From Bacteroidales bacterium (GTDB taxonomy: Bacteria; Bacteroidota; Bacteroidia; Bacteroidales; JAFGUD01), in NCBI GenBank assembly GCA_016936595.1, contig JAFGXO010000006.1:1-54996 (forward strand): a stretch of DNA of 54,996 bases, in the 5' to 3' direction. The notes under the pieces were generated by a model. It was given only the letters and a program-made list of their open reading frames with translations. It searched no databases and was not told where the DNA came from. Shown here piece by piece: positions 1 to 8,437 of the stretch (the stretch's first letter is position 1; each line of letters opens with the position of its first letter). The position numbers and the translations under genes were made by a program.

Positions 1-1350
1 ATTAAAGTCGTTTTCTTTTATTTCTTCAAAAGTTGCTAAATATGAGTATTTTTCAACAGCTTTTTTGTTATTAAATGTTTCTACAATTTTGATAATATGC
101 TCTTCTGAAAGTTTATTTTGCGTTTTTTCAGTAACAAATTCACGGCTTGCATCAATGAACAAAACATTTTTATTTTTTTTTGCTCTGTTAAAAATAAGTA
201 TTGCAGCCGGAATACCGGTTCCGAAAAATAAATTTGCAGGCAACCCAACTACCGCTTCCAAAAGATTTTCTTCAATAAACTGTTTGCGAATAACACCTTC
301 GCTACTTGCACGAAATAAAACGCCGTGAGGCACAATAACACCAACTTTCCCGTTTGCTTCGTGAGTAGTTTCAATCATGTGAGTAATAAAAGCATAATCA
401 GCTTTGCTTTTAGGCGGAATGCCACGCCAAAAGCGATTATAACGGTCTGCATTTGCTTTTTCTGCTCCCCACTTATCCAATGAAAAAGGCGGATTAGCAA
501 CAACAATATCGAATTTCATTAAATTGTCGTTTTCGAGTAATTTGGGATTTTGAAGTGTATTTCCCCACTCAATAGTTGCATTGTCTTTTTCGTGCAAAAA
601 CATATTCATTTTACATAACGCCCAAGTACTACCGTTTACTTCCTGTCCGTACAATGAAAAATTCTGATTTTCAATTTCATTTGCAACTTTAATAAGTAAA
701 GAGCCTGAGCCACAAGCCGGGTCAGAAATTCTGTTTCCGGGTTGTGGGTTTAATAATTTAGCAAGAAGAGAAGCAACTTCCGGTGGTGTGTAGAACTCAC
801 CGCCTTTTTTACCTGCATCACTGGCAAAACGTGAAATAAGAAATTCATAAGCATTTCCAATAATATCCAGATTATCTAATTTTGATGGTCGCAAATCTAA
901 ACGTGGGTCTGCAAAATCTGTTAATAAATTTCTTAAACGCTCATTTCTTTCAATTGGTTGTCCTAATTGAGCTTCTGAATTAAAATCTATATTACGAAAA
1001 ACACCTTCAAGTTTATCTCTATTGTGTTCTTCTAAATCTTCAAGAGCTATATTTATAAGTTCTCCGATATTATTAGCGTTTCTGTTTTCGTACAAATAAT
1101 TGAATGTACAATTCTTAGGAACAAAAAATCGTTCGTTTCTTAAAGCTCTTTCAGCTCTAACGTCATCGCCTTTGTATTTTTCCAAATAATGGTCTTTTCT
1201 GTCTCTCCAAACATCACTTAAATATTTGATAAACAAAAAAGTAAGAATGTAGTCTTTGTATTGAGAAGGGTCTATAACACCACGAAAAGTGTCGCAGGCT
1301 TTCCAAACAATGTTGTTAATTTCAGATTGTGTAATTATTTTATTTTCCAT
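1..1350 (-). CDS. hsdM: Type I restriction-modification DNA methyltransferase subunit HsdM (3' part beyond window)
   Basis: This 450-codon open frame reads off the left edge without a stop, so only the N-terminal and catalytic part is present. The protein is the N6-adenine methyltransferase subunit of a type I restriction-modification system. It methylates the host recognition site together with an S subunit. Visible landmarks are an N-terminal helical HsdM domain (about residues 5-150), GEFYTPP at 184-190, the SAM-binding motif DPACGSG at 210-216 and the catalytic NPPF at 286-289, all intact. The start is the ATG at 1348-1350, which gives the normal HsdM N-terminus beginning MENKII. It lies 49 bp downstream of a single-TRD hsdS on the same strand, so the two are probably co-transcribed. 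Any hsdR, or a second hsdS, would lie beyond the left edge. Confidence 0.93.
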   Translation of the reverse strand, partial: MENKIITQSEINNIVWKACDTFRGVIDPSQYKDYILTFLFIKYLSDVWRDRKDHYLEKYKGDDVRAERALRNERFFVPKNCTFNYLYENRNANNIGELINIALEDLEEHNRDKLEGVFRNIDFNSEAQLGQPIERNERLRNLLTDFADPRLDLRPSKLDNLDIIGNAYEFLISRFASDAGKKGGEFYTPPEVASLLAKLLNPQPGNRISDPACGSGSLLIKVANEIENQNFSLYGQEVNGSTWALCKMNMFLHEKDNATIEWGNTLQNPKLLENDNLMKFDIVVANPPFSLDKWGAEKANADRYNRFWRGIPPKSKADYAFITHMIETTHEANGKVGVIVPHGVLFRASSEGVIRKQFIEENLLEAVVGLPANLFFGTGIPAAILIFNRAKKNKNVLFIDASREFVTEKTQNKLSEEHIIKIVETFNNKKAVEKYSYLATFEEIKENDFN

Positions 1351-1399
1351 GTTATTATTTAGTTTAATAATTAGTTTTGTTATACGTCAGTAAAAAAAA

Positions 1400-1972
1400 T
1401 CACTCACACAGAGTGTTTTCAATTTTTTTATAAAAATACGCTTGAAATAATTGTTGTTTCTTTTCTAATATTTTTAATGTTAGTAGTTTTTCTTTTTCCC
1501 AATTTTTCACAAATGAAATAAGTCTTTTTTGATTTGCAAATGACAAAACAGGAATTTCAAAATTCAACAATATATCTTTCTTTAAAGTCTTGATATTACT
1601 ACCAACAGAATAGCTATCCAAATATTTTTGAGTTTTATGATGATTTAAAATTGCTGTTAAATATTCGGGTAATATAACATCATCAATAATACGAATAACA
1701 AAAAAAGAAGAAGAAGCAACTGCTATTCCAATATCTTTTGTATAGTGCCAAGCAAAAAAATTTGCACCTTTTGCAGCAATAATTATGTCGTTTGTTGTCA
1801 GTACATGTTTTTCAATTTTATTGTTAAATTTTATGTTATACTTGTTTTCAGCTACAACATATTTGTTGTTTTGAAAATCTTTTACTTGTAAGTACAAAAC
1901 TTCGCCACTTTTGTTTCTTTTAAGATAAGGACCATATTGTACTTCTGCAATTTCTTTTAATAATTTCTTCAT
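1400..1972 (-). CDS. hsdS: Single-TRD (half-size) type I specificity subunit HsdS
   Basis: The 190-residue protein looks like one half of a type I restriction specificity subunit. Residues about 1-150 form one target recognition domain, with the typical opening on IAEVQYGPYLKR and the motif IPVLSFANQKRLISFV around 145-160. A single helical conserved region follows (about 155-185). Standard HsdS proteins are near 400 residues with two TRDs and two helical regions, so this one could recognise only a half-site unless it dimerises. Half-S subunits that dimerise are known experimentally for some truncated HsdS proteins. The frame is intact with a normal ATG and stop, so it does not look like a simple truncation artefact. 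It precedes hsdM, whereas many type I operons place S after M. Confidence 0.82.
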   Translation of the reverse strand: MKKLLKEIAEVQYGPYLKRNKSGEVLYLQVKDFQNNKYVVAENKYNIKFNNKIEKHVLTTNDIIIAAKGANFFAWHYTKDIGIAVASSSFFVIRIIDDVILPEYLTAILNHHKTQKYLDSYSVGSNIKTLKKDILLNFEIPVLSFANQKRLISFVKNWEKEKLLTLKILEKKQQLFQAYFYKKIENTLCE

Positions 1973-2498
1973 AAATTTGAATAATTATATTTTACAAATA
2001 ACGTAAAAATATTTTAAAATTTGAAATAATTTTCACAGTAGATGTTCTACGAATAAACAAAATAGTTTCATTTAATTTCTAAGTAACTAATAATCAGGCA
2101 GAAAATAAACAAAAAAATGTTGATAAAATTTATAGAAAGTAGAAAGTGTAAAAACCATAGAAATTTTATTTTACAGCTTACTACTTTTAAATTTTTTGAT
2201 AATTATTGTACACGTGATTTAACAAACCTAAACTTTTGAATTTAGCGATATACTTATCTGCTGCTTTTTTTTTACATCAATGCTCTCGCCAACTTCTAAA
2301 TAAGTTTGTCTGTTAAATTCATTCGGTAAAGCATCAAAGATCAAGCTATTGCTAAATTGTATAAGGTAACAAATAGTGAAACACCCTAAAACATTAAACC
2401 GCTCAACAATAGTTTAGTAGCACCAGTTGAACATGAAAGTTGATTTGTTTACTGTTTACGTTAAAATTATCTTGATTAAAGTTTTTAACAAAAACCCG
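1973..2498. other. 526-bp gap between the restriction module and core genes
   Basis: This AT-rich gap separates hsdS from the next minus-strand gene. Its middle contains a decayed coding fragment (2187-2348, listed separately). I see no intact gene, tRNA, insertion-sequence terminal repeat or obvious attachment-site duplication in 1973-2186 or 2349-2498. The base composition and the remnant suggest the worn edge of an acquired segment. That is inference. Confidence 0.5.
2187..2348 (-). pseudogene. C-terminal remnant resembling DUF3987 (primase/helicase-like) protein, frameshifted
   Basis: Read on the minus strand, this stretch gives the peptide pieces LIFDALPNEFNRQTYLEVGE and then KAADKYIAKFKSLGLLNHVY, ending in a stop at 2187-2189. 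The pattern (LP-x-EF-x-R near the start, a helix-turn-helix-like segment, then LGLL) matches my memory of the C-terminal winged-helix end of Bacteroidota DUF3987 proteins. These are usually carried by mobile elements. The two pieces lie in different frames: nine consecutive A residues (minus strand, about 2268-2276) occur where a multiple that keeps frame would need seven or ten. No convincing upstream domain is visible. The family call rests on recall of the consensus, so it is moderate. Confidence 0.42.
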
Positions 2499-3098
2499 TC
2501 ATCTATACGAAGGGCAAGTACTACAATGAGTATTTCGGCGACTAATCCAAAATTTCCAGCCAAAATAAATTGCTAAAGATTTAGGGTAGATTTGATTTAT
2601 CGAAACAACAAAGTCGCTGTCTTTATTTCTATACCAACCATATTCCAGCTCAAAACTAAGCCATTTCATTTTATATTGTGTATTATTTAGGTCATAATAA
2701 TAGTCATCTTGTTTATAACCTGATAGCAGATCCCAATTTCTACGGTAAAAAACAGCGGGACCAAAACCAAATTTCAAATAATTCTTTTTATTCTTAATAA
2801 TATATAAATTTATAAGCACTTGCGAATAACCCGAAGAAAAACCTACTTGATCTTTTGCAAAATTTTGAACAATTTTTGCGGAAGCATTTTTACAACCATA
2901 AATTTCGGCAGATACCTGAAAAGAAGGATGAATTGTAAAAAATCCGGTAGTATCAATTAAATTTGGTGTATAGAACGACTTATTCGGGTCTGCTGAAGGG
3001 TTTACAGCGAAAATTGTTGCTTTAAAACTAATGTTACTTTGCGAAAAAGCAAAAAAACAAGTAAAAATAAAAATATTTAGAAGAAGTATTTTTTTCAA
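2499..3098 (-). CDS. Secreted/outer-membrane-type protein of unknown function
   Basis: The 199-residue protein begins with a clear Sec signal peptide (residues 1-19, cleavage near AFS-Q). The mature part is rich in aromatic residues and alternating hydrophobic/polar segments such as YLKFGFGPAVFYRR and WLSFELEYGWYR. That pattern suggests outer-membrane beta-strands. It ends with a cysteine-containing tail (HCSTCPSYR). I do not recognise a named family. It follows the methyltransferase at 3125-3883 by 26 bp on the same strand, so the two may be co-transcribed. A small outer-membrane beta-barrel is an inference from sequence texture only. Confidence 0.55.
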   Translation of the reverse strand: MKKILLLNIFIFTCFFAFSQSNISFKATIFAVNPSADPNKSFYTPNLIDTTGFFTIHPSFQVSAEIYGCKNASAKIVQNFAKDQVGFSSGYSQVLINLYIIKNKKNYLKFGFGPAVFYRRNWDLLSGYKQDDYYYDLNNTQYKMKWLSFELEYGWYRNKDSDFVVSINQIYPKSLAIYFGWKFWISRRNTHCSTCPSYR

Positions 3099-3124
3099 AG
3101 CAGTTCTTTTTAAGTTATTATAAA

Positions 3125-3883
3125 TCAGATTTTTGCAACAACAAACACAGAAGAAAACATCTCTGGTTTAATATTTGACAAAAAAGTATGAATTTTTTTT
3201 CCAAGATGAAGTTTCCCTACCGGAGCATTATATTTGATAACGTCATTATAACCACAAAAATTTTTCAACATTAAAGTTAAAGACCGATATGTAAAATAAT
3301 GAATATGTCCATTATCAATAAAACTAACAGGTTTACCTCCATAAGATGTTAACCCTTCATTTTTAGAAGCTGTTGAAGGAAATTTTCCTCGCAAAAGTTT
3401 AAATCTATAGCCTAATTCGGCAACATTTGGCGTTTCAATAAAAACAAAACCATTAGGTTTTAGTAATTTTTTAATGTTTTTCATTGCTGTAATTGGATCC
3501 AAAAGATGCTCAATTAAAGCAAGCATTATTATTACGTCGAATTTACCATATTTTTGGCTGTCAAAATTTTCAGCATCTAATTCTTGAATTTCTAACTTAT
3601 TGCTAATTACATTATTTTTTATGCTCTCTAATCTTGGACGCGATAAATCAGTTGCCAGATATCTATTAATATTCAAATTTGCATTAAGCAAGCTATTAGT
3701 CAAAGTTCCATCGCCGGCACCAAATTCTAAAAAATCACCACTAATATTATTATCAACAAGATATTTTATACATGCTTGAGTTCTATTAGTTGGAGTTTTT
3801 GTATAGGTAACAATTGGAAGCTCATTATTTTCAGAATCTTTCTTATAATGACTTTCGTAAAAATTTTTAAGTGTATCGCTCAT
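3125..3883 (-). CDS. Class I SAM-dependent methyltransferase
   Basis: This 252-residue protein has a class I methyltransferase core of the Methyltransf_23/UbiG-like type. SAM-binding motif I is FLEFGAGDGT at residues 51-60. An acidic residue after the second strand appears in ATDLSRPR, and FDVIIMLALIEHLLDP precedes a post-motif reading LKPNGFVFIETPN. The substrate cannot be told from the sequence. Similar proteins sit in polysaccharide, LPS and lipid gene sets, and this chromosome neighbourhood is rich in envelope genes. A Bacteroidota -7 element lies on the minus strand at 3919-3926, giving a leader of about 28 nt. Confidence 0.8.
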   Translation of the reverse strand: MSDTLKNFYESHYKKDSENNELPIVTYTKTPTNRTQACIKYLVDNNISGDFLEFGAGDGTLTNSLLNANLNINRYLATDLSRPRLESIKNNVISNKLEIQELDAENFDSQKYGKFDVIIMLALIEHLLDPITAMKNIKKLLKPNGFVFIETPNVAELGYRFKLLRGKFPSTASKNEGLTSYGGKPVSFIDNGHIHYFTYRSLTLMLKNFCGYNDVIKYNAPVGKLHLGKKIHTFLSNIKPEMFSSVFVVAKI

Positions 3884-3918
3884 TTTGAGTGTTTTTATTT
3901 ACATATATTGACTGATTG

Positions 3919-3926
3919 CAAAATTA
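3919..3926 (-). promoter_or_regulatory. Candidate -7 element for the methyltransferase gene
   Basis: The minus strand reads TAATTTTG, a full match to the Bacteroidota TAnnTTTG element. It lies about 36 nt upstream of the start codon at 3883. No clear -33 TTG is seen at the usual spacing. Confidence 0.4.
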
Positions 3927-3976
3927 AGAATTTATTTGATAATTATTATTTTTTTAAATTGTATTCATAAAGTTTT

Positions 3977-3984
3977 TATCTTTG
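3977..3984 (+). promoter_or_regulatory. Candidate -7 element for the DEDDh exonuclease gene
   Basis: TATCTTTG matches TAnnTTTG in the divergent intergenic region. It lies about 70 nt upstream of the ATG at 4056. A TTG at 3959-3961 is spaced slightly closer than usual. Confidence 0.45.
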
Positions 3985-4055
3985 TTGATATTTTTAAAAT
4001 TTAATAAATAATATTATAAAATTCAATAATCTTAAACCTTACTTTTAAATATATT

Positions 4056-4598
4056 ATGAGATATTTATTTTTCGATACAGAAACAACCGGATTTCCACCA
4101 CGTGCAAGGTTAGTTTCAATAGCGTGGCAAATATGGAACAACGAAACTTTAGAAAAAACAGAATATTACGTTATTAAACCCGAAGGTTTTACTATTCCTT
4201 ATGAAGCAGAAAGAGTACACGGAATTTCAACTGATTATGCTCTTCAAAATGGAGTAGATATAAGAATGGTGCTTGATAAATTTTTTACAGATACAGAAAA
4301 TTCAGAAATATTAGTTGCTCATAATTATAATTTTGACGCAAAAATGATGGACAGCGAATATAAAAGAGCCGGAATTACAAGCAACTTACCAAATAAAAAT
4401 GTTGTTGATACTATGTTAGCTAGCACAAAATTTTTAAAACTACCTGCAAAAAACGGCAGAGGATACAAATGGCCAAGATTAGAAGAATTATACACTTTTT
4501 TATTTGAACAAAAATTCGACAACGCCCATAGTGCAAATGCCGACGTTGATGCAACTGTTAAATGTTTTTTTGAACTTAAAAAAAGAGGCATAATTTAA
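4056..4598 (+). CDS. DnaQ-like 3'-5' exonuclease (DEDDh family)
   Basis: The 180-residue single-domain exonuclease carries all catalytic residues of the DEDDh superfamily. These are D7 and E9 in FFDTETTG, D94 in HNYNFDAKM, and H158 with D163 in AHSANADVDAT. The family removes 3'-terminal nucleotides from DNA or RNA with two metal ions. It resembles the proofreading epsilon subunit domain but has no polymerase or BRCT fusion. It could be a stand-alone epsilon-like repair exonuclease or an oligonucleotide nuclease. A -7 element lies upstream, and a polytopic membrane-protein gene begins 12 bp downstream on the same strand. Confidence 0.85.
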   Translation: MRYLFFDTETTGFPPRARLVSIAWQIWNNETLEKTEYYVIKPEGFTIPYEAERVHGISTDYALQNGVDIRMVLDKFFTDTENSEILVAHNYNFDAKMMDSEYKRAGITSNLPNKNVVDTMLASTKFLKLPAKNGRGYKWPRLEELYTFLFEQKFDNAHSANADVDATVKCFFELKKRGII

Positions 4599-4610
4599 GA
4601 CCACAATAAA

Positions 4611-5594
4611 TTGTTAAAGCATTTTCAAAAATACAGTTTTATAAGCATTTACATAACTATCTTTTTTTTAGTTTTGTTATGGTTAAATTCTTTTTTCAAA
4701 ACGGGTTATGATATAGTTACAGTACAAAACTATTCAAACACTCCCATTTTTGATTCAATAGAAAAAAGCTTATCAAATTATCATTTTCTAAAAAGTTTAA
4801 TCACATTTATTCTTTTTTCAATACAAGCCTATTTTGTAATTTTCATTTCACTAAAATTTGATATTTTTGACGCAAATTCATACATCGGCGGATTTGTTTT
4901 TATCATTTTATCAGGTTTTGCTTATATTCAACAATTTAGTGGAATTATGTTTGCCAATATTTTTTTATTTTGGGGAATGTTAATTTTTTTAAGACTAAAT
5001 ACTTTAAAAAAATCTGTCATCGATGCATTTAATATAGGGATATTATTTTCAATAGCTTCTTTTTTTTATTACCCCTATTTTTTCTTGTTATTTTTTGGTA
5101 TAATTGGCACCATTATAATCAGATCTAAAATAACAAAAGAAATTATTGTCTTTTTAGCAAGCTTTATAATCATGTATATTTTATATGTAGAAATTTTATA
5201 TTTAACAAAAACACACATCAATGTTTTTGAAATAATAAACGAATATCTTACGCATACACAATATAAAATTACAAGAAACGAGTTATTTTTTGTGTTACCG
5301 GCTTTTATTTTTCTGATTTCAAATATTTACATATTAGCCAAAATAAACACAAAAGAAATTGAAAAAAGAACGATATTTCAATTATTTTTCGCCCTGTTTA
5401 TTTTCATTTTGATAATGAATATATCTTTCAATCAAGCAAAACACGAACTAATTTTTTCTACTTTTTTTCCAATTTCAATTCTTGTGGGTGATTTCTTCTC
5501 AAAATTAAAAACAAACAGAATTAATAATTTTTTATTCTACCTCTTTGTTTTTAATTCAATAATATTTCAAATTCTAATCATATACGTACTATAA
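4611..5594 (+). CDS. Polytopic membrane protein, DUF6427-like
   Basis: The 327-residue protein has about eight to ten hydrophobic segments spread over its whole length and few charged residues. It recalls the Bacteroidota DUF6427 family of uncharacterised integral membrane proteins. No catalytic motif is visible. The only start that keeps the full N-terminal membrane segment is TTG at 4611, since no ATG precedes the first helix. It sits 12 bp behind the exonuclease gene. Its stop overlaps by 6 bp the end of the convergent polysaccharide deacetylase gene. Confidence 0.62.
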   Translation: MLKHFQKYSFISIYITIFFLVLLWLNSFFKTGYDIVTVQNYSNTPIFDSIEKSLSNYHFLKSLITFILFSIQAYFVIFISLKFDIFDANSYIGGFVFIILSGFAYIQQFSGIMFANIFLFWGMLIFLRLNTLKKSVIDAFNIGILFSIASFFYYPYFFLLFFGIIGTIIIRSKITKEIIVFLASFIIMYILYVEILYLTKTHINVFEIINEYLTHTQYKITRNELFFVLPAFIFLISNIYILAKINTKEIEKRTIFQLFFALFIFILIMNISFNQAKHELIFSTFFPISILVGDFFSKLKTNRINNFLFYLFVFNSIIFQILIIYVL

Positions 5595-6476
5595 ACTTAA
5601 ACACTCTTGATTTGAAAAATCTGTAATTGATGTGTTTTGATAAGCATTTCGTTTAATAATTTTATCCAATCTAACAATATCATATCCCATATCAATCAGT
5701 AATTCAATAATTTGAGGCAAATTTTCGGCTGTATTTTTATTGCAATGTAAAATAATTATTTCATCATTTCTTGTATATTGTTTGATGTTTTTTAAAACAA
5801 ATTCTTTTGTTTCTAACCAATCAAAAACATCTAACGACCAATACACAGTAACCATATCTTGTGCAAGTATATTATTTAAAACAAACTGATTAACAGCACC
5901 ATAAGGCGGTCTAATAAAATTAGGATATTTACTAATAATATTAAATATTTCATTATTAGTTTTTGATATTTCCAAAGAGATATCTGAAGAACTTAATTGA
6001 GTAAATTTTTTGTGCGAAAAGCTGTGATTAGCAACAATATGACCAAAAGAATTTATTTTTTCAACAACCTGTGGATATTTAACTACATTTTGGCCAATAC
6101 AAAAAAATGTTCCTTTAACATCATACTGGTTTAATATTTCAACAATACGATCAGTGTAAATAGCATCAGGTCCATCGTCAAAAGTAAGAGTAACACGGGG
6201 AGAATTTGTTTGACCGTTTATATACAAATTATTTTCGCTGATTCTAGCAAGTGATTTAACTTGTTTACGTAATGAAATTGCTTCTTTAGGAGCATTAAAA
6301 TTTGAAGAAAAACCAATAATATCAAATACAACCGGACCGGGTTTAGCATTGTTTAAGGAAGAAATATGGTCTTTTTTTTCAACATTAACCATAGCCAACA
6401 ATAAAAAAACAGGAGTAGCCAAAAGCACAAGCCAACCAAACTTCTTAATATTAAAAACACTCTTTTGCATAAACAA
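5589..6476 (-). CDS. Membrane-anchored polysaccharide deacetylase (NodB/CE4 family)
   Basis: This 295-residue protein has an N-terminal membrane anchor (about residues 14-30) and a complete NodB domain facing the periplasm. CE4 motif 1 is TFDDGPD at 98-104, with catalytic and metal aspartates D100 and D101. Motif 2 is HSFSH at 151-155, motif 3 RPPYG at 189-193, and LHCN at 243-246 supplies the C-terminal histidine. The family removes N- or O-acetyl groups from chitin-like oligosaccharides, peptidoglycan or exopolysaccharide. Which glycan is used here is unknown. It is third in a minus-strand run with a GT4 glycosyltransferase and idi. An alternative ATG lies two codons in. Confidence 0.87.
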   Translation of the reverse strand: MFMQKSVFNIKKFGWLVLLATPVFLLLAMVNVEKKDHISSLNNAKPGPVVFDIIGFSSNFNAPKEAISLRKQVKSLARISENNLYINGQTNSPRVTLTFDDGPDAIYTDRIVEILNQYDVKGTFFCIGQNVVKYPQVVEKINSFGHIVANHSFSHKKFTQLSSSDISLEISKTNNEIFNIISKYPNFIRPPYGAVNQFVLNNILAQDMVTVYWSLDVFDWLETKEFVLKNIKQYTRNDEIIILHCNKNTAENLPQIIELLIDMGYDIVRLDKIIKRNAYQNTSITDFSNQECLSL

Positions 6477-6529
6477 TCTTTATCAGTCAAATATCAAAAA
6501 AGAGGCCAATTGAATAAATCTCAAAAAAT

Positions 6530-7060
6530 TCAAGAAGGATTAACGATACTAATAATCGATTTTTCGGCTTCTTTAAGAATAATTTTAAACCAAACAGTGT
6601 AATTTTCAGGACTTTGTTGAATATCAGCAATCAAATCTAAATAAGAAATATATTTAAAATCAGACGCCTCTTCTAAATTTAAATTAGGTAAATCGTCCGA
6701 AACACCAAAAAAGACATGGTCAAGTTCATGCTCCATCAATCCGTTATCTAAAAAAGCCTTATATCTAAACGTTTTAACTTCAAAAACATCACAAACAAGC
6801 CCCATTTCTTCCTTAAGTCTTCTAATAGCAGCGTCTTTATTATCTTCGTCAGGACGAGGATGAGTACAGGTAGCATTAGTCCACAAATTTGAGCTATGGT
6901 ATTTTGTTGCAGCTCTTTTCTGCAATAAAAATTCACCTTTGGTATTAAAAATAAGCACACTAACAGCTCTATGAAGCAAACCTTGCTCGTGAGCCTGCAT
7001 TTTTTCGAGCACGCCTATTTGTTTGTCTTTTTCGGTAACTAAAACAACTTGTTCGATCAT
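6530..7060 (-). CDS. idi: Isopentenyl-diphosphate delta-isomerase, type 1
   Basis: The 176-residue Nudix-fold enzyme interconverts isopentenyl and dimethylallyl diphosphate, supplying building blocks for undecaprenyl carrier lipid and quinones. The catalytic cysteine is C65 in NATCTHPRP and the catalytic glutamate is E110 in LMEHELDH, with metal-binding H24, H30, H67 and E112. The Nudix-like segment runs AAIRRLKEEMGL at 77-88. The length matches the bacterial enzyme. It starts 7 bp after the end of the upstream glycosyltransferase gene, so the two are probably one transcript. A link between carrier-lipid supply and glycan synthesis is plausible but inferred. Confidence 0.93.
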   Translation of the reverse strand: MIEQVVLVTEKDKQIGVLEKMQAHEQGLLHRAVSVLIFNTKGEFLLQKRAATKYHSSNLWTNATCTHPRPDEDNKDAAIRRLKEEMGLVCDVFEVKTFRYKAFLDNGLMEHELDHVFFGVSDDLPNLNLEEASDFKYISYLDLIADIQQSPENYTVWFKIILKEAEKSIISIVNPS

Positions 7061-7067
7061 ATTAAAT

Positions 7068-8312
7068 TTATTTTAAAAGAGATTGGTAAACTTCAACAGC
7101 TTTTTTTGCGATAATTTCATTTGAATAATTTTTCACAATATGAGAACGAGCATTTTCGCCAATTTGCACAGTTGAATTTTCGATAAAATTTAAAATACCA
7201 TTTTTAAAATCAACAACATCAAGATGTTTACTTAAATATCCGGTTTTTTGATGAATAACTAAATCTTTTATTCCGCCAGTATCAAAAGCAATAATTGGAG
7301 TTTTACACGCCATAGCTTCCTGAATTACCAAAGGCAAATTATCTTCAACCGAAGGTAAAAGCATAAAATTACAGGCATTGTAATAATCAATTAAATTTTT
7401 AACATTGCTTATGTAACCGGTAAAAAAAACAGGCAAATTATCAAAAAACTCTTCATTTTTTGAACTTCCAATAGCTATTAATTCAACCTTATTTTTCAAG
7501 TCGGGTTTTTCGTTAAATAATAACTCAAGACTTTGTTTTAAAAAGATTGCTCCTTTTCGTTTGTCATTTACATTAAAAGCAACAAAACCAATATGAATTT
7601 TATCAACACTTAAATTCAATTTTTTCTTAGTTTTTAATTTATCTTTAAAAGTAAATAATTCTGTATCAATAGGATTACTTAATTCAATAACATCTTTATT
7701 TTTAAAGAAATAACTTTTTTCAATAATAGATTTAGTCCAACTACTAATAGCTGCAGCATGAAAATTTGGGTTCTTAAAAATTTCTTTTTTTACATTAAAA
7801 ATTTTTTCAGCCAACGAAGAATTATCTTTTAAAAAATGACAATTTTCGCATGCATCTTGATATTTATTACAAGCTTGACTATAAAAACAACCACCCGTAA
7901 GAACCCACATATCATGCAATGTCCAAAGAATAGGTTTATTTAATTGAGCAAGTTTTAAAAGACTATTTAAAGAAATAAATCCAAAGTTAACCCAATGGAT
8001 ATGAATAACATCAGCTTGCTGAATTAATTTATTATTTGAAATATCAACCCCAAAAGAAGCAGTATCAAATCCATATAAATTTTCTTTATGTTTGATATTT
8101 CTTAAAACTTTAAATCTTTCTCTGGAAAATCTAAGAAAAGACAATTTATTTTTAAAAAAATTATTTGCAAAAGAAGAAACATTTGTAGAATCTGCATTTT
8201 GGACAAAAAAATCAACTTGTAAATCTTTAGATTTTAAAGCATTATACAATCGTCCGGCAGCAATTGCCGCTCCACCTTTTTTTTCGTATGTATTAACTAA
8301 AACAACTTTCAT
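7068..8312 (-). CDS. GT4-family glycosyltransferase
   Basis: The 414-residue protein has a GT-B fold. The N-terminal domain starts MKVVLVNTYEKKGGAAIAAG and contains IHIHWVNFGF, then LWTLHDMWVLTGGCFYS with a cysteine cluster (CNKYQDACENC) seen in a Bacteroidota GT4 subgroup. The C-terminal donor-binding domain carries the retaining GT4 signature EDNLPLVIQEAMACKTPIIA. It transfers a nucleotide-activated sugar to an envelope glycan of unknown identity. It is the first gene of a minus-strand operon with idi and a polysaccharide deacetylase. A -7 element lies at 8327-8334, giving a very short leader. Confidence 0.87.
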   Translation of the reverse strand: MKVVLVNTYEKKGGAAIAAGRLYNALKSKDLQVDFFVQNADSTNVSSFANNFFKNKLSFLRFSRERFKVLRNIKHKENLYGFDTASFGVDISNNKLIQQADVIHIHWVNFGFISLNSLLKLAQLNKPILWTLHDMWVLTGGCFYSQACNKYQDACENCHFLKDNSSLAEKIFNVKKEIFKNPNFHAAAISSWTKSIIEKSYFFKNKDVIELSNPIDTELFTFKDKLKTKKKLNLSVDKIHIGFVAFNVNDKRKGAIFLKQSLELLFNEKPDLKNKVELIAIGSSKNEEFFDNLPVFFTGYISNVKNLIDYYNACNFMLLPSVEDNLPLVIQEAMACKTPIIAFDTGGIKDLVIHQKTGYLSKHLDVVDFKNGILNFIENSTVQIGENARSHIVKNYSNEIIAKKAVEVYQSLLK

Positions 8313-8326
8313 TATTAAACAATTGA

Positions 8327-8334
8327 CAAAAATA
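8327..8334 (-). promoter_or_regulatory. Candidate -7 element for the GT4-idi-deacetylase operon
   Basis: TATTTTTG on the minus strand matches TAnnTTTG. It predicts a transcription start only about 8 nt from the ATG at 8312. There is no good -33 TTG. Confidence 0.38.
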
Positions 8335-8402
8335 TATACGTCTAAATATCAGTGCGTTAAAAAATGAATTATAACAATAATTTTTAAAAATACATTTTTT
8401 GT

Positions 8403-8410
8403 TATTTTTG
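8403..8410 (+). promoter_or_regulatory. Candidate -7 element for accB-accC
   Basis: TATTTTTG followed by C is a full TAnnTTTG match about 28 nt upstream of the ATG at 8438. It overlaps the first codons of the longer reading frame that could open at 8399, which supports the later start for accB. Confidence 0.5.
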
Positions 8411-8437
8411 CAAATATATAATTTTAAAAAACTAATT

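Noticed and set aside
1401-1415. Small hairpin CACTC-ACACA-GAGTG at the end of hsdS
   Set aside because: The stem is only 5 bp, lies over the hsdS stop and has no T-tract on the minus strand. Not enough for a terminator call.
2499-3098. Idea that the secreted protein is a type IX secretion cargo
   Set aside because: The C-terminus lacks the conserved features of type IX sorting domains. It ends in an unrelated cysteine-containing tail.
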